The notes beneath the pieces are model-generated. The model was not told where the DNA came from. It did not search any database and saw nothing but the letters and a program-made list of their open reading frames with translations. The translations under genes were made by a program, and so were the position numbers. Below are positions 47,605-59,695 of a DNA stretch of 64,000 nucleotides, one piece after another (position 1 is the stretch's first letter; every line of letters starts with the position of its first letter). This DNA comes from Marinobacter szutsaonensis (GTDB taxonomy: Bacteria > Pseudomonadota > Gammaproteobacteria > Pseudomonadales > Oleiphilaceae), in contig NZ_BAAAFC010000003.1 of NCBI RefSeq assembly GCF_039523335.1, positions 123,926 to 187,925 of the forward strand. Reading direction: 5' to 3'.

Positions 47605-50600
47605 TCAGCTTTCGCGATTGAGTTCGGCGCTCAGAGCTTCTTCGACATCCGCCGCAGTCACGCCCTGCTCTTCCAGTTCACGCTTGCGACGGCGCTCACT
47701 GTGGTAAGCCAGACCGGTACCAGCCGGAATCAGTCGACCAACGACCACGTTTTCCTTCAGGCCGCGCAGGTAATCACGCTTGCCGGTAACCGCACCTTCG
47801 GTGAGGACCCGCGTGGTCTCCTGGAATGAAGCCGCAGAAATGAACGACTCGGTGGCCAGGGAGGCCTTGGTGATACCCAGCAGCAGGCGTTCGAACTTGG
47901 CCGGCTCCTTGTCTGCGGCATCTGCCTTCTCGTTCTCTTCCAGCACCTGGGTGATTTCCACCTGGTCGCCGGAGAGCAGAGTGGTGTCGCCCGGATCGGT
48001 GATTTCCACCTTGCGGAGCATCTGACGAACGATAACCTCGATGTGTTTATCGTTGATGACAACACCCTGGAGACGGTAAACGTCCTGAATTTCGTTGGTG
48101 ATGTACTTGGCCAGCTCGACCACACCCAGCAGACGCAGGATGTCGTGCGGGTTGGATGGGCCGTCAGAGATCACCTCACCCTTCTCAACGGTTTCACCTT
48201 CGAACACGTTGAGCTGACGATGCTTGGGAATCAGCACCTCGTACGGGTCACCGTCTCTCGGCGTGATCACCAGGCGCTTCTTGCCCTTGGTTTCCTTACC
48301 GAAGGAAACGGTACCGCTGATTTCCGCCAGGATGGAGGACTCCTTCGGACGACGGGCCTCGAACAGGTCGGCAACCCGCGGCAGACCACCGGTGATATCC
48401 CGGGTCTTGGAGCTTTCCTGCGGAATCCGCGCAACCACATCACCCAGCTCGACCCTGGCGCCATTGGCCATGGTGACCAGGGCGTTAGCCGGCAGGAAGT
48501 ACATGGCGGTAGCGCCACCCGGCAGTTCCACGTCATTGCCCGCCTCATCCAGTAACTGGATGGCCGGACGGATATCCTTACCAGCGGCAGGACGATCCTT
48601 CGGATCGATCACTTCCATGGTGGACAGGCCGGTCAGCTCGTCAGTCTGGGTCCGGACGGTAATGCCCTGCTCCATGTTGACAAACTTCGCCACACCTTCG
48701 GATTCAGCGATGATCGGGTGGGTGTGCGGATCCCACTTGGCCACCACAACGCCCGCTTCAACCGCATCGCCGTTCTTCACGGACAGCACGGCACCGTATG
48801 GCAGCTTGTACCATTCACGCTCACGGCCCTGGTCGTCGGCAATGGCCAGTGCGGAGGAACGGGAAACCACCACCAGGGAACCGTCGCTCTTCTCGATGGA
48901 CTTCAGGTTGTGCAGGCGGACCGTACCACCGTGCTTGACCTGGATGTTGTCCACGGCAGATGCCCGGCTCGCGGCACCACCGATGTGGAAGGTCCGCATG
49001 GTCAGCTGGGTGCCCGGCTCACCGATAGACTGGGCAGCGATGACACCCACCGCTTCGCCCACGTTGACCTGATGGCCACGGGCCAGGTCACGACCGTAAC
49101 ACTTGGAGCAGATGCCGTAACGGGTCTCACAGGTAATCGCGGAGCGTACCCAGACCTCATCCACACCGGCGCGCTCGATCATCTCAATGGTCTTCTCGTC
49201 CAGCAGGGTGCCTTCCGGAACAACCGCGTTTTCCTTGTCAGTCGGCGTGAACACATCACGTGCAGTCACGCGACCCAGGACTCGATCACCCAGCGGCACA
49301 ACCACGTCGCCGCCTTCGATGTGCGGAGTCATCAGCAGGCCATCGTCGGTACCGCAGTCTTCCTCGGTCACTACCAGATCCTGGGATACATCCACCAGAC
49401 GGCGGGTCAGGTAACCGGAGTTCGCAGTCTTCAGAGCGGTATCCGCCAGACCCTTACGGGCACCGTGAGTCGAGATGAAGTACTGGAGTACGTTCAGACC
49501 CTCACGGAAGTTGGCCGTGATCGGTGTCTCGATGATGGAACCGTCCGGCTTCGCCATCAGGCCCCGCATACCCGCCAGCTGACGGATCTGGGCCGCGGAA
49601 CCCCGGGCGCCGGAGTCGGCCATCATGTACACGGAGTTGAAGGACTCCTGCATCAGGTCCTCACCGTCCTCGCCCTTCACAGGCTGACCGTCAGGGCCGA
49701 TAACCTGTTCTTTCGCGAGGCGCTCCATCATGGCCTTGGAGACCTTGTCGTTGGCCCGGGACCAGATATCGATGACCTTGTTGTACTTCTCGCCCTGGGT
49801 CAGCAGACCGGACGCGTACTGGTTCTCGATGTCCTTGACCTCTTCAGAGGCGGCATCGACCATCTCGTACTTCTCCGGCGGAATCTCGAAATCGTTGAAA
49901 CCGATAGAGATACCGGAACGGGTCGCGTAGTGGTAACCCATGTACATCAGCTGGTCGGCGAAGATAACGGTATCCTTCAGGCCGGCATCGCGATAACAGG
50001 TGTTGATCAGCGCCGAAATCGCTTTCTTCACCATCGGCTTGTTAACCAGCTCGAATGGCAGGCCGTCCGGCACGATATCAAACAGCAGCGCACGGCCGAC
50101 GGTGGTATCGACGATGTCGTAACTCTCGGTACGCTCGCCATCCTCACCGATGACAACCTGCTTGACGCGGACCTTGACCTTCGCCTGCAGATCAACCTTG
50201 CCGGCACCGTAGGCACGATGCGCTTCTTTGACATCGGAAAACACCATGCCCTCGCCGAGCGCCGCATGACGCTCCCGAGTCATGTAGTACAGACCAAGTA
50301 CCACGTCCTGGGACGGCACGATGATCGGCTCGCCGTTGGCCGGGGACAGCACGTTGTTGGTGGACATCATCAACGCACGGGCTTCGAGCTGGGCTTCCAG
50401 GGTCAGCGGTACGTGTACCGCCATCTGGTCACCATCGAAGTCTGCGTTGTAGGCCGCACACACCAGCGGGTGCAGCTGGATGGCCTTACCTTCGATCAGC
50501 ACCGGCTCGAACGCCTGGATACCCAGACGGTGCAGGGTCGGCGCACGGTTGAGCATGATCGGGTGCTCGCGGATGACTTCGTCCAGGATATCCCAGACCA

Positions 50601-51819
50601 CGCCTTCCTCACGCTCGACCATCTTCTTGGCGGCCTTGATGGTGGTCGCCAGGCCGCGGTGCTCCAGCTTGGAGAAAATAAACGGCTTGAACAGCTCCAA
50701 CGCCATCTTCTTGGGCAGACCACACTGGTGCAGGCGCAGGTACGGACCGACCACGATCACGGAACGACCGGAGTAGTCCACACGCTTACCAAGCAGGTTC
50801 TGACGGAAACGGCCCTGCTTGCCCTTGATCATGTCGGCCAGGGACTTCAGCGGGCGCTTGTTGGTGCCGGTGATGGCACGGCCACGACGGCCGTTGTCCA
50901 GCAGCGCATCAACCGCTTCCTGGAGCATCCGCTTCTCGTTACGCACGATGATGTCCGGAGCATTCAGCTCCAGCAGGCGCTTGAGACGGTTGTTCCGGTT
51001 GATCACCCGACGGTACAGGTCGTTCAGGTCGGAGGTGGCAAAACGGCCACCGTCCAGCGGTACCAGCGGGCGCAGATCAGGCGGCAGTACCGGCAGCACG
51101 GTCATGACCATGTCGCCCGGCTTGTTACCTGAGTACAGGAAGGCCTCAAGGATTTTCAGGCGCTTGCTGAACTTCTTGATCTTGGTTTCGGAGTTGGTCT
51201 GGGGAATCTCTTCCCGCAGAGCATCCACTTCTTCCTGCAGGTCGATATCTTCCAGCAGCTGTTTGACCGCTTCGGCACCCATGCGGGCGTCGAACTCGTC
51301 ACCGAACTCTTCCAGGGCCTCGTAGTACTGCTCATCGTTCAGCAGCTGGCCCTTCTCCAGGGTAGTCATACCCGGGTCGATAACGATAAAGGATTCGAAA
51401 TACAGAACCCGCTCGATATCACGCAGAGTCATGTCCAGCATCAGACCGATGCGGGACGGCAGTGATTTCAGGAACCAGATATGGGCAACCGGGCTGGCCA
51501 GCTCGATGTGACCCATGCGCTCACGACGCACACTGGCCAGGGCAACTTCAACGCCGCACTTCTCGCAGATCACACCGCGATGCTTGAGGCGCTTGTACTT
51601 GCCGCACAGACACTCGTAGTCCTTGATCGGGCCGAAAATCTTGGCACAGAAAAGACCGTCACGCTCCGGCTTGAAGGTACGGTAATTGATGGTCTCAGGC
51701 TTTTTGACTTCGCCAAAAGACCATGAACGAATCATGTCAGGCGACGCCAGACCAATGCGGATGGCGTCAAATTCCTTGCTCTGATTCTGGCTCTTGAGAA
51801 GATTCAGCAAATCTTTCAT
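47605..51819 (-). CDS. rpoC: DNA-directed RNA polymerase subunit beta'
   Basis: 1404 residues (E. coli 1407). The zinc ribbon [23 protein letters not shown] is near residue 70. The catalytic magnesium loop [12 protein letters not shown] is intact. The trigger loop/bridge helix region and the second zinc site ([19 protein letters not shown]) are present. The C-terminus ([24 protein letters not shown]) contacts omega. Located 76 bp after rpoB. Confidence 0.99.
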   Translation of the reverse strand: MKDLLNLLKSQNQSKEFDAIRIGLASPDMIRSWSFGEVKKPETINYRTFKPERDGLFCAKIFGPIKDYECLCGKYKRLKHRGVICEKCGVEVALASVRRERMGHIELASPVAHIWFLKSLPSRIGLMLDMTLRDIERVLYFESFIVIDPGMTTLEKGQLLNDEQYYEALEEFGDEFDARMGAEAVKQLLEDIDLQEEVDALREEIPQTNSETKIKKFSKRLKILEAFLYSGNKPGDMVMTVLPVLPPDLRPLVPLDGGRFATSDLNDLYRRVINRNNRLKRLLELNAPDIIVRNEKRMLQEAVDALLDNGRRGRAITGTNKRPLKSLADMIKGKQGRFRQNLLGKRVDYSGRSVIVVGPYLRLHQCGLPKKMALELFKPFIFSKLEHRGLATTIKAAKKMVEREEGVVWDILDEVIREHPIMLNRAPTLHRLGIQAFEPVLIEGKAIQLHPLVCAAYNADFDGDQMAVHVPLTLEAQLEARALMMSTNNVLSPANGEPIIVPSQDVVLGLYYMTRERHAALGEGMVFSDVKEAHRAYGAGKVDLQAKVKVRVKQVVIGEDGERTESYDIVDTTVGRALLFDIVPDGLPFELVNKPMVKKAISALINTCYRDAGLKDTVIFADQLMYMGYHYATRSGISIGFNDFEIPPEKYEMVDAASEEVKDIENQYASGLLTQGEKYNKVIDIWSRANDKVSKAMMERLAKEQVIGPDGQPVKGEDGEDLMQESFNSVYMMADSGARGSAAQIRQLAGMRGLMAKPDGSIIETPITANFREGLNVLQYFISTHGARKGLADTALKTANSGYLTRRLVDVSQDLVVTEEDCGTDDGLLMTPHIEGGDVVVPLGDRVLGRVTARDVFTPTDKENAVVPEGTLLDEKTIEMIERAGVDEVWVRSAITCETRYGICSKCYGRDLARGHQVNVGEAVGVIAAQSIGEPGTQLTMRTFHIGGAASRASAVDNIQVKHGGTVRLHNLKSIEKSDGSLVVVSRSSALAIADDQGREREWYKLPYGAVLSVKNGDAVEAGVVVAKWDPHTHPIIAESEGVAKFVNMEQGITVRTQTDELTGLSTMEVIDPKDRPAAGKDIRPAIQLLDEAGNDVELPGGATAMYFLPANALVTMANGARVELGDVVARIPQESSKTRDITGGLPRVADLFEARRPKESSILAEISGTVSFGKETKGKKRLVITPRDGDPYEVLIPKHRQLNVFEGETVEKGEVISDGPSNPHDILRLLGVVELAKYITNEIQDVYRLQGVVINDKHIEVIVRQMLRKVEITDPGDTTLLSGDQVEITQVLEENEKADAADKEPAKFERLLLGITKASLATESFISAASFQETTRVLTEGAVTGKRDYLRGLKENVVVGRLIPAGTGLAYHSERRRKRELEEQGVTAADVEEALSAELNRES

Positions 51820-51895
51820 CAGTAAAAGCTCCGGATGGCGTTAATCTCGGGCGGGCACCCGCGGTGCCCGCTCACGCTGCCAAAAACAATTCGGC

Positions 51896-54800
51896 TCACT
51901 CGGATTCCAGCTCGATGTCGATACCCAGCGAGCGGATCTCCTTGACAAGAACGTTGAAGGATTCGGGCATGCCCGGCTCCATGCGATGGTCACCATCGAC
52001 AATGTTCTTGTACATCTTGGTCCGACCGTTTACGTCATCAGACTTGACGGTGAGCATCTCCTGCAGCGTATAGGCTGCACCGTAGGCCTCGAGAGCCCAC
52101 ACTTCCATCTCACCGAAGCGCTGGCCACCGAACTGCGCCTTACCACCCAGCGGCTGCTGGGTTACCAGGCTGTAGGAGCCGGTGGAACGTGCGTGCATCT
52201 TGTCGTCGATCAGGTGGTTCAGCTTCAGGATATACATGTAGCCGACTGTAACCGGGCGATCAAACATCTCGCCGGTACGGCCGTCGTACAGGTTAACCTG
52301 CCCGCTGGTATCCATGTCCGCCAGTTCCAGCATACGCTTGACCTCGGCTTCCTTGGCACCGTCGAATACCGGCGTCGCCATCGGCACACCGTTACGCAGG
52401 TTGCCGCACAGCTCCAGGATTTCCTTATCGCTGAGGGAATCCAGGTCCACCTTGAACACTTCATCCGAGTGATTGTAGATCTCGTCCAGCAACTGGCGCA
52501 GCTCAGCGATCTTGCGCTGCTCGTCCAGCATTCGGCTGATCTTCTCACCCAGGCCCTTGGCCGCGGCACCCAGATGGGTCTCGAGAACCTGACCAACGTT
52601 CATCCGCGAAGGTACACCCAGCGGGTTCAGAACGATGTCAACCGTGGTGCCGTGCTCATCATACGGCATGTCCTCAATGGGCATGACCGCAGAGATAACA
52701 CCTTTGTTCCCGTGACGACCGGCCATCTTGTCACCCGGCTGGATACGACGCTTGATCGCAAGGTAAACCTTGACGATCTTCAGAACGCCCGGTGCCAGAT
52801 CGTCGCCCTGCTGCAGCTTGGACTTCTTGTCCTCGAAACGGGCCTCGTGTTCCTTCTTGCGATCCTCAAGGCCCTGCTCGGACTTCTCGAGCAGTTCGTT
52901 CAGGCTCTCGTCTTTCATCCGGAGCTTGAACCAGTCGGAACGCGGCAGCTCGGCCAGGTAAGATTCTTCCAGGGTCGCGCCTTTCTTCAGGCCCGGGCCG
53001 CTGATCACTTCCTGCCCTTTCAGAGCATTCATCAGACGCTCGAAGGTTGCACCTTCAACAATGCGGTATTCGTCTTTCAGGTCCTTGCGGTACTTGTCCA
53101 GCTGCTCTTTCTCGATGGACAGGGCACGCTGGTCTTTCTCGATTCCGTCACGGGTGAAAACCTGGACGTCGATAACGGTACCGCGGGTGCCAGTCGGCAC
53201 ACGGGAGGAGGTGTCCTTAACATCGGACGCCTTCTCACCAAAGATCGCACGCAGCAGCTTCTCCTCCGGGGTCAGCTGGGTTTCACCCTTCGGTGTCACC
53301 TTGCCAACCAGGATATCGCCAGGCCCTACTTCAGCACCGATATAGACAATCCCGGACTCATCCAGCTTGGACAGCGCGCTTTCACCGACGTTCGGGATAT
53401 CTGCGGTGATTTCCTCGCTACCCAGCTTGGTGTCCCGAGCCACACAGGTCAGCTCCTGGATGTGGATGGTGGTCAGTCGGTCTTCCTGCACCACTTTCTC
53501 GGAGATGAGGATGGAGTCCTCGAAGTTGTAACCGTTCCAGGGCATGAACGCGATGCGCATGTTCTGCCCCAGGGCCAGTTCACCCAAATCCACGGACGGA
53601 CCGTCTGCCAGCACGTCACCGCGGGCAATCACGTCACCCTGGCGCACAATGGAACGCTGGTTGATACAGGTGTTCTGGTTCGAACGGGTGTACTTGGTGA
53701 GGTTGTAGATATCCACACCAGCATCACCGGCCTCGGTTTCCTGGTCGTTGACACGAACCACGATACGGGCTGCGTCGACGCTCTCGATGACACCACCACG
53801 ACGGGCAGTGACACACACACCGGAGTCCTGAGCCACGGTACGCTCAACACCGGTACCTACCAGAGGCACCTGGGACTTCAGGGTCGGGACCGCCTGACGC
53901 TGCATGTTCGCGCCCATCAGGGCCCGGTTGGCATCGTCGTGCTCCAGGAACGGAATCAGAGACGCCGCCACCGATACAACCTGGCGCGGAGACACGTCCA
54001 TGAAGTTGACCGCTTCCGGCGGAGCCACGGTAAATTCGTTCAGGTGACGTACGGTAACCAGTTCGTCCGTCAGTCGCTTGCTTTCGTCGGTTGCCGCGCT
54101 GGCCTGGGCGATAACGTAGTTGCTCTCCTCGATCGCGGAGAGGTACACCACCTCATCGGTCACCACGCCTTCAACCACCTTCCGGTACGGGCTCTCGAGG
54201 AAGCCGTAGGAGTTGGAGCGGGCGTAGGTTGCCAGCGAGTTGATCAGACCGATGTTCGGACCTTCCGGCGTCTCGATCGGGCACACGCGGCCATAATGGG
54301 TCGGGTGAACATCCCGAACCTCAAAACCTGCACGCTCACGGGTCAGACCACCCGGGCCCAACGCGGAGATACGACGCTTGTGAGTCACCTCGGACAGCGG
54401 GTTGTTCTGATCCATGAACTGGGACAGCTGACTGGAGCCGAAGAACTCCTTCACCGCAGCTGCTACCGGCTTGGCATTGATCAGATCCTGCGGCATCAGG
54501 CCTTCACTTTCAGCCAGGCTCAGGCGCTCACGTACCGCCCGCTCAACCCGGACCAGGCCCACCCGGAACTGGTTCTCGGCCATTTCACCCACGCAGCGAA
54601 CACGGCGGTTGCCCAGGTTATCGATATCATCGACCTGACCTTCACCATTACGGATGGCAATCAGGGTCTTGAGAACGTCGATGATGTCCTCGTGGGTCAG
54701 AGTACCCTCGCCGGTGCTCTCTTCACGACCCAGGCGACGGTTCAGCTTCATCCGGCCAACCGCGGAGAGGTCGTAACGCTCGTCGGAGAAGAACAGGTTG

Positions 54801-55972
54801 TTGAACAGGTTCTCCGCAGACTCCTTGGTGGGCGGCTCGCCCGGGCGCATCATGCGGTAGATTTCCACCAACGCTTCCAGCGGGGTGCGGGTCGGGTCGA
54901 TACGCAGGGTATCGGACATGAACGGACCGCAATCCAGGTCGTTGGTGTACAGGGTTTCGATGTCCTTCACACCGGCGTCGAGGATCTTGGTAACCACTTC
55001 CTCGGTCAGCTCGGTATTACACTCCACCAGAACCTCACCGGTGGACTGGTCAATCATGTCCTTGGCCAGGACACGGCCGTAAAGGTATTCGGTCGGTACT
55101 TCCAGCTCGCTGATACCGGCTTTTTCCAGCTGTTTGATGTGGCGAGCTGTAATCCGGCGACCTTCCTCGACAATCACGTTGCCGTCATTGTCCTTGATGT
55201 CGAAGGTGGCGATGTCGCCACGCAGACGGCTGGGCACCAGTTCCAGCTTGCAGGTTTCTTCGCCCAGGGAGAACTTACTGGTGTCGAAGAACATTTCCAG
55301 CATTTGCTCGGAGGTATACCCCAGGCCACGCAGCAGGATAGACGCAGGGAGTTTCCGGCGACGGTCGATACGCACAAACACGCTGTCTTTCGGATCGAAC
55401 TCGAAGTCCAGCCAGGACCCGCGGTAAGGAATCACCCGGGCCGAGTACAACAGCTTGCCGGACGAGTGGGTCTTACCCTTGTCGTGATCGAAGAACACAC
55501 CCGGGGAACGGTGGAGCTGGGAAACAATAACGCGCTCGGTACCGTTGATAACGAAGGTACCGTTCTCGGTCATCAGGGGCATTTCGCCCATGTAGACTTC
55601 CTGCTCTTTGATGTCCTTGATCGCCTTGTTGGACGATTCCTTATCGTAAATGATAAGGCGGACTTTCACGCGCAGCGGCGCTGCATAGGTTACGCCCCTA
55701 AGCTGGCATTCCTTGACGTCAAATACCGGCTCGCCGATACGATAGCTCACGTACTCGAGCGCGGCATTGCCAGAGTAACTGACAATCGGGAATACGGATT
55801 TGAATGCTGCGTGAAGACCGGTTTCCCGGCGGTCTTCAGGAGCGGCTTCCATTTGCAGGAAGTCCCGGAACGAATCCAGCTGAATAGACAGCAAATAGGG
55901 GACGTCCATCACGGAAGGCAATTTACTAAAATCTTTGCGAATCCGCTTTTTCTCAGTGTAGGAGTAAGTCAT
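51896..55972 (-). CDS. rpoB: DNA-directed RNA polymerase subunit beta
   Basis: 1358 residues from the ATG at 55972 ([18 protein letters not shown], close to E. coli [17 protein letters not shown]). An ATG two codons earlier leaves no room after the GGGGA ribosome-binding site. The rifampicin pocket [31 protein letters not shown] is wild type by inspection. The C-terminal segments (NLIHLV-type [39 protein letters not shown]) are complete. The long frame on the opposite strand is a high-GC shadow. Confidence 0.99.
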   Translation of the reverse strand: MTYSYTEKKRIRKDFSKLPSVMDVPYLLSIQLDSFRDFLQMEAAPEDRRETGLHAAFKSVFPIVSYSGNAALEYVSYRIGEPVFDVKECQLRGVTYAAPLRVKVRLIIYDKESSNKAIKDIKEQEVYMGEMPLMTENGTFVINGTERVIVSQLHRSPGVFFDHDKGKTHSSGKLLYSARVIPYRGSWLDFEFDPKDSVFVRIDRRRKLPASILLRGLGYTSEQMLEMFFDTSKFSLGEETCKLELVPSRLRGDIATFDIKDNDGNVIVEEGRRITARHIKQLEKAGISELEVPTEYLYGRVLAKDMIDQSTGEVLVECNTELTEEVVTKILDAGVKDIETLYTNDLDCGPFMSDTLRIDPTRTPLEALVEIYRMMRPGEPPTKESAENLFNNLFFSDERYDLSAVGRMKLNRRLGREESTGEGTLTHEDIIDVLKTLIAIRNGEGQVDDIDNLGNRRVRCVGEMAENQFRVGLVRVERAVRERLSLAESEGLMPQDLINAKPVAAAVKEFFGSSQLSQFMDQNNPLSEVTHKRRISALGPGGLTRERAGFEVRDVHPTHYGRVCPIETPEGPNIGLINSLATYARSNSYGFLESPYRKVVEGVVTDEVVYLSAIEESNYVIAQASAATDESKRLTDELVTVRHLNEFTVAPPEAVNFMDVSPRQVVSVAASLIPFLEHDDANRALMGANMQRQAVPTLKSQVPLVGTGVERTVAQDSGVCVTARRGGVIESVDAARIVVRVNDQETEAGDAGVDIYNLTKYTRSNQNTCINQRSIVRQGDVIARGDVLADGPSVDLGELALGQNMRIAFMPWNGYNFEDSILISEKVVQEDRLTTIHIQELTCVARDTKLGSEEITADIPNVGESALSKLDESGIVYIGAEVGPGDILVGKVTPKGETQLTPEEKLLRAIFGEKASDVKDTSSRVPTGTRGTVIDVQVFTRDGIEKDQRALSIEKEQLDKYRKDLKDEYRIVEGATFERLMNALKGQEVISGPGLKKGATLEESYLAELPRSDWFKLRMKDESLNELLEKSEQGLEDRKKEHEARFEDKKSKLQQGDDLAPGVLKIVKVYLAIKRRIQPGDKMAGRHGNKGVISAVMPIEDMPYDEHGTTVDIVLNPLGVPSRMNVGQVLETHLGAAAKGLGEKISRMLDEQRKIAELRQLLDEIYNHSDEVFKVDLDSLSDKEILELCGNLRNGVPMATPVFDGAKEAEVKRMLELADMDTSGQVNLYDGRTGEMFDRPVTVGYMYILKLNHLIDDKMHARSTGSYSLVTQQPLGGKAQFGGQRFGEMEVWALEAYGAAYTLQEMLTVKSDDVNGRTKMYKNIVDGDHRMEPGMPESFNVLVKEIRSLGIDIELESE

Positions 55973-56143
55973 CTGCATTCCCCAGCTTTAGACCTGATAC
56001 CTGGTATCAAGAAGCAACCATTGTTCTGCTTCGGGGCCGAATTGCTCGGCTTATCGCGCCGTCTTGAACAAGACTCTGGCTGTAGGTTATAGATCTGACA
56101 TCAACCTTTTAGTGCACACCAGACTCTATAGCATATACAACAG

Positions 56144-56174
56144 AAAAAGGCCGGTGGCCCAAAGCCACCAGCCT
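56144..56174 (-). terminator. Terminator-like attenuator between rplL and rpoB
   Basis: On the - strand GGCTGGTGGC and GCCACCGGCC pair around TTTGG and are followed by T5. It lies about 40 nt after the rplL stop, and no strong promoter was seen before rpoB. By analogy with the E. coli rplL-rpoB attenuator it probably stops most transcripts and lets a fraction enter rpoBC. The rest of the 241-bp gap (55973-56213) contains no gene that I can see. Confidence 0.75.
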
Positions 56175-56213
56175 ATCCATGCTTAATGCACGGTGTCGAT
56201 CAACAGCCGACTC

Positions 56214-56591
56214 TTACTTGAGCTCAACAGAAGCGCCTGCTTCCTCAAGCTTCTTCTTGGCTTCTTCAGCGTCGTCTTTGCCAGCCGCTTCCTTAACAAC
56301 GGAAGGAGCGCTGTCGACCATTTCCTTAGCTTCTTTCAGACCCAGGCCGGTCAGTTCACGAACAGCCTTGATGACGTTTACTTTCTTCTCACCGGCGCCG
56401 GTCAGAACAACGTCAAATTCGGTCTTCTCTTCGGCAGCACCTGCCTCGCCACCAGCAGCAGCCGGAGCGGCAGCAACAGCAGCTTCAGCAGAAACGCCGA
56501 ACTTCTCTTCCATAGCTTCAACGAGCTCAACAACTTCCATTACGCTCATTTCAGCAATTGCATTCAAAATATCGTCTTTAGACAGAGCCAT
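56214..56591 (-). CDS. rplL: 50S ribosomal protein L7/L12
   Basis: 125 residues. The N-terminal dimerisation helix region ([32 protein letters not shown]), an Ala/Gly-rich hinge (about 37-55) and the C-terminal factor-binding domain ([29 protein letters not shown]) are present. It forms the stalk that recruits EF-Tu and EF-G. Made in excess over L10, consistent with the attenuator after it. Confidence 0.98.
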   Translation of the reverse strand: MALSKDDILNAIAEMSVMEVVELVEAMEEKFGVSAEAAVAAAPAAAGGEAGAAEEKTEFDVVLTGAGEKKVNVIKAVRELTGLGLKEAKEMVDSAPSVVKEAAGKDDAEEAKKKLEEAGASVELK

Positions 56592-56630
56592 GACTTTCTC
56601 CCAAAAATGTAAAAATGGTGTTCAACAGAA

Positions 56631-57161
56631 TCAAGCAGCTTCGCGCTTCTGGTCGCGGACTGCAGCTACAACACGCGTGATCCGTCCCGGAATATCGTTC
56701 AGGCTGCGTGCGAGCTTGGTAACTGGTGCCTGTGTAACAATGGCCAGCTTGGTCAACGCTTCGTGCAGCGTCGGCAGCTTGGCAAGGCGATCAATCTGAT
56801 CCGCGCCCATCAGCTCACCGCCGACAGCCAGACCCTTGATTTCGAACGCCTCTTTCTCTTTGGCAAAATCCTTCAACAGACGCGCTGCCGCGCCCGGATC
56901 TTCCATTGAGAAGGCCAGAATGGTCGGGCCAACCAGAGCTTCGTCAATGCACTCGAACTCGGTACCACGAATGGCGATCTTGGCCAGGTTGTTACGAACA
57001 ACCTTCAGACGCACATTCTCGGCACGAGCCTTGGCACGAAGCGCGGTCATGTCACCGGAGGTGACACCGCGATAGTCAGCCATGACCACAGACAGAGCAG
57101 TACCAGCAGTCTCGTTGACTTCAGCGACGATCGCTTTCTTGTCTTCGAGTCTAATTGCCAC
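56631..57161 (-). CDS. rplJ: 50S ribosomal protein L10
   Basis: 176 residues, GTG start at 57161 preceded by [25 protein letters not shown] and the C-terminal L7/L12-binding helix (about 135-176) are conserved. It is the stalk base and, with L7/L12, the translational repressor of its own mRNA in E. coli. A structured leader stands upstream. Confidence 0.97.
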   Translation of the reverse strand: MAIRLEDKKAIVAEVNETAGTALSVVMADYRGVTSGDMTALRAKARAENVRLKVVRNNLAKIAIRGTEFECIDEALVGPTILAFSMEDPGAAARLLKDFAKEKEAFEIKGLAVGGELMGADQIDRLAKLPTLHEALTKLAIVTQAPVTKLARSLNDIPGRITRVVAAVRDQKREAA

Positions 57162-57170
57162 TGGTTTTCT

Positions 57171-57384
57171 CCTCGATTTCGCCGGCTCTTGCCGGCAAAC
57201 CCATCATTGCCCTTGCGGGCGCCTTAACGGTGTTTGGGTTCAGAGAGAACGTCTTCACACCGTCTGCGCAGGCGTTGCTTTAACCCTTGTGGCGTCTCCG
57301 GCGAACCGGAAACGCCTCGGGGGCCTGCGGTCTTTGACAGCCTTGGCTTCCGCCCAGACTACAAAGTAACCATCGATCAAAGGA
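57171..57384 (-). promoter_or_regulatory. Probable L10 leader RNA of rplJL
   Basis: The 223-bp rplA-rplJ gap holds several strong hairpins on the - strand: GGCGTTTCCGG/CCGGAGACGCC with a UUCG-type loop (57291-57316), GCCC/GGGC around GCAA (57209-57220), and GCCGGC/GCCGGC around AAGA (57181-57196) immediately before the GAGGAG ribosome-binding site. This arrangement fits the L10(L12)4-binding leader known upstream of rplJ. The match is by position and structure; I could not align it to the Rfam model. Confidence 0.6.
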
Positions 57385-58083
57385 TCAAATAGCGAGACCG
57401 CCCTGATCGATAGTCAGGCCAGGACCCATGGTGGACGAAATGGTGATCTTTTTCAGATACACACCCTTCGACGACGCGGGCTTGGCCTTTTTCAGGTCTG
57501 CGACCAGAGCTTCAAGGTTTTCCTTGATGTTCTGGGCAGAGAATTCAACATTGCCCAGCGGGGCATGAATGATGCCGTTCTTGTCGGTACGGTAACGAAC
57601 CTGACCGGCCTTGGCGTTCTTGACCGCGGTTTCAACATCCGGAGTCACGGTACCAACCTTCGGGTTCGGCATCAGGCCGCGGGGACCAAGGATCTGGCCC
57701 AGCTGACCAACAACACGCATGGCATCCGGAGTGGCGATAACCACGTCGAAATCCATGTTGCCTTTCTTGACTTCTTCAGCCAGGTCTTCCATACCGACAA
57801 TGTCGGCACCTGCAGCAGTGGCCTTCTCGGCATTCGCACCCTGGGTGAACACGGCAACGCGAACGCTCTTGCCAGTGCCGTGGGGCAGAACAGTGCTGCT
57901 GCGGACAACCTGGTCAGATTTACGTGCGTCAACGCCCAGGTTAACGGCTACGTCGACAGACTCCTTGAACTTCACGTTCTGGCCCAGCTCGGCCAGCAGC
58001 GCGACAGCCTCGTCAACAGAGTAGGCGCGGGTGGAGTCGACTTTTTCACGAATCAGCTTCTGACGCTTGCTCAGCTTTGCCAT
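57385..58083 (-). CDS. rplA: 50S ribosomal protein L1
   Basis: 232 residues. [27 protein letters not shown], the [32 protein letters not shown] loop and the C-terminal [18 protein letters not shown] segment are diagnostic. L1 forms the mobile stalk for E-site tRNA and represses the rplKA mRNA in E. coli. It starts one base after rplK. Confidence 0.98.
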   Translation of the reverse strand: MAKLSKRQKLIREKVDSTRAYSVDEAVALLAELGQNVKFKESVDVAVNLGVDARKSDQVVRSSTVLPHGTGKSVRVAVFTQGANAEKATAAGADIVGMEDLAEEVKKGNMDFDVVIATPDAMRVVGQLGQILGPRGLMPNPKVGTVTPDVETAVKNAKAGQVRYRTDKNGIIHAPLGNVEFSAQNIKENLEALVADLKKAKPASSKGVYLKKITISSTMGPGLTIDQGGLAI

Positions 58084-58084
58084 C

Positions 58085-58516
58085 TTAGAGGCCCTCCACG
58101 TTCAGGCCCATACTGCGGGCTGTTCCGGCAATGGTACGTACCGCTGCATCCATATCGGCTGCAGTCAGATCCGGCTCCTTGGTCTTGGCAATTTCCTCGA
58201 GCTGCTCACGGGTCACGGTGCCGACCTTGTCGGTGTTCGGACGACCGGAACCGCTCTTGATGCCAGCTGCTTTTTTCAGCAGAACCGGAGCAGGCGGAGT
58301 CTTGGTAATGAAGGTAAAGCTGCGGTCACTGTAAACAGTAATAACAGTCGGAATCGGCAGACCCGGCTCCATACCCTGAGTCTGGGCATTGAACGCCTTG
58401 CAGAATTCCATGATGTTTACACCACGCTGACCCAGTGCAGGACCAACGGGGGGACTCGGGTTGGCCTGGCCGGCAGCAACCTGAAGCTTGATGTAGGCTT
58501 CGATCTTCTTTGCCAT
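58085..58516 (-). CDS. rplK: 50S ribosomal protein L11
   Basis: 143 residues. [37 protein letters not shown] is the N-terminal domain that binds the GTPase-associated centre; [20 protein letters not shown] and the RNA-binding C-domain follow. It is needed for RelA activation. Located 101 bp after nusG behind a terminator-like hairpin. Confidence 0.98.
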   Translation of the reverse strand: MAKKIEAYIKLQVAAGQANPSPPVGPALGQRGVNIMEFCKAFNAQTQGMEPGLPIPTVITVYSDRSFTFITKTPPAPVLLKKAAGIKSGSGRPNTDKVGTVTREQLEEIAKTKEPDLTAADMDAAVRTIAGTARSMGLNVEGL

Positions 58517-58566
58517 GTTAAATCTCCTGTGGGTTCAGACGCCTTTCGGCTCCCCTTATCAGACAC

Positions 58567-58599
58567 AAAAAGCCCGCGTCGCCATAGCGCGCGAGCTTT
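58567..58599 (-). terminator. Terminator-like hairpin between nusG and rplK
   Basis: On the - strand AAAGCTCGCG and CGCGGGCTTT pair (one mismatch) around an 11-nt loop and run into T5. It would end or attenuate the secE-nusG transcript. I did not find a convincing rplK promoter in the short space that remains. Confidence 0.7.
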
Positions 58600-58617
58600 C
58601 AGCTTGACAGCAGCTGA

Positions 58618-59151
58618 TCAGTCTTTTTCGACCTGCCCGAACTCCAGCTCGACCGGAGTGGAACGACCGAAGATCAAAACAGCCACTTTGACTCGACTCT
58701 TATCGTAGTCGACTTCTTCTACCACACCATTGAAGTCCGCGAACGGCCCCTCAACGACGCGCACAATCTCACCCGGCTCAAACAGGGTCTTGGGCTTGGG
58801 CTTATCGGCGCCGCTTTCAACGCGACGAAGAATGGCCTCTGCCTCACGCTCGGTAATCGGCGCAGGCTTGTCCTTGGTGCCACCAATGAAACCCAGGACC
58901 CGCGGGGTATTCTTGACAAGATGCCATGTTGCATCGTCCATTTCCATCTGGACGAGTACGTATCCCGGATAGAATTTCCGCTCGCTCTTACGCTTTTTGC
59001 CATCGCGCATTTCGACGACTTCCTCGGTCGGAACCAGGATATCGCCAAATTTGTCTTCCATGCCTTCGAGCGCAACACGCTCTTTCAGAGTGCGCATTAC
59101 GTGCTTTTCAAAGCCAGAATACGCATGAACCACGTACCAGCGCTTAGCCAT
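58618..59151 (-). CDS. nusG: Transcription termination/antitermination protein NusG
   Basis: 177 residues from the ATG at 59151 ([19 protein letters not shown]). The NGN domain (about 1-115) binds the RNA polymerase clamp; the C-terminal KOW domain ([33 protein letters not shown]) contacts Rho or S10. A longer frame with seven more codons overlaps secE and is rejected. Follows secE as in E. coli. Confidence 0.98.
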   Translation of the reverse strand: MAKRWYVVHAYSGFEKHVMRTLKERVALEGMEDKFGDILVPTEEVVEMRDGKKRKSERKFYPGYVLVQMEMDDATWHLVKNTPRVLGFIGGTKDKPAPITEREAEAILRRVESGADKPKPKTLFEPGEIVRVVEGPFADFNGVVEEVDYDKSRVKVAVLIFGRSTPVELEFGQVEKD

Positions 59152-59164
59152 TGCCCACTCCCGT

Positions 59165-59533
59165 TTAACCAATAAATCCGGCGACCAGCCAACTGATCAG
59201 CGAGTCCATACCCCACAAAATCAGCGCAACAACCAGCACAAAAACCACAACAATCAGCGTGGTCTGGACAAGCTCCGGCCTGGTGGGCCACACAACCTTC
59301 CGGATTTCGACCCGAGCCTCTTTAAGCAGCGTTGCAAAACGGCGACCGCGATCGGTCTGCAGGGCGACGAAGGCCGCCACAATACCGAGACCTACGAGAG
59401 CCAGCACGCGATACAGAAGAGATTCGGCACTGAAATACTGGTTACCGACGACACCGACGGCAATCAGAACAAAAACAACCAGCCATTTCAGAGCATCGAA
59501 ACGGCTGGTTGACTGAACGGCTTTTGACTCCAT
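59165..59533 (-). CDS. secE: Protein translocase subunit SecE
   Basis: 122 residues from the ATG at 59533. Three membrane helices are predicted (about 14-32, 41-59 and 94-117), as in E. coli SecE (127). The conserved cytosolic stretch [24 protein letters not shown] precedes the last helix. It stabilises SecY. It starts 33 bp downstream of tRNA-Trp and may share its transcript. Confidence 0.96.
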   Translation of the reverse strand: MESKAVQSTSRFDALKWLVVFVLIAVGVVGNQYFSAESLLYRVLALVGLGIVAAFVALQTDRGRRFATLLKEARVEIRKVVWPTRPELVQTTLIVVVFVLVVALILWGMDSLISWLVAGFIG

Positions 59534-59566
59534 AGGAATCAGCTTATGTATCCGGATGTTAAAAAA

Positions 59567-59642
<76 letters not shown>

Positions 59643-59669
59643 GCACCGAAACAACTCAGTGCAACTACA

Positions 59670-59695
59670 ATCGAGTAACCCGAAGGTTACTCGAT
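59670..59695 (-). promoter_or_regulatory. Perfect UUCG-loop hairpin overlapping the tuf stop codon
   Basis: On the - strand ATCGAGTAACC, loop TTCG, GGTTACTCGAT form 11 perfect pairs with a C(UUCG)G tetraloop. The tuf TAA stop (59687-59689) is inside the 5' arm. No T-run follows, so it is more likely an RNA processing or stabilising element between tuf mRNA and tRNA-Trp than a terminator. The str operon tuf copy lacks it. Confidence 0.6.

Noticed and set aside
48718..51132. 804-codon open frame on the + strand opposite rpoC
   Set aside because: Shadow frame of rpoC with no family features.
51986..56092. 1368-codon open frame on the + strand opposite rpoB
   Set aside because: It is antisense to a highly conserved gene, arises from third-position GC bias, and its translation has no recognisable domain or ribosome-binding site.
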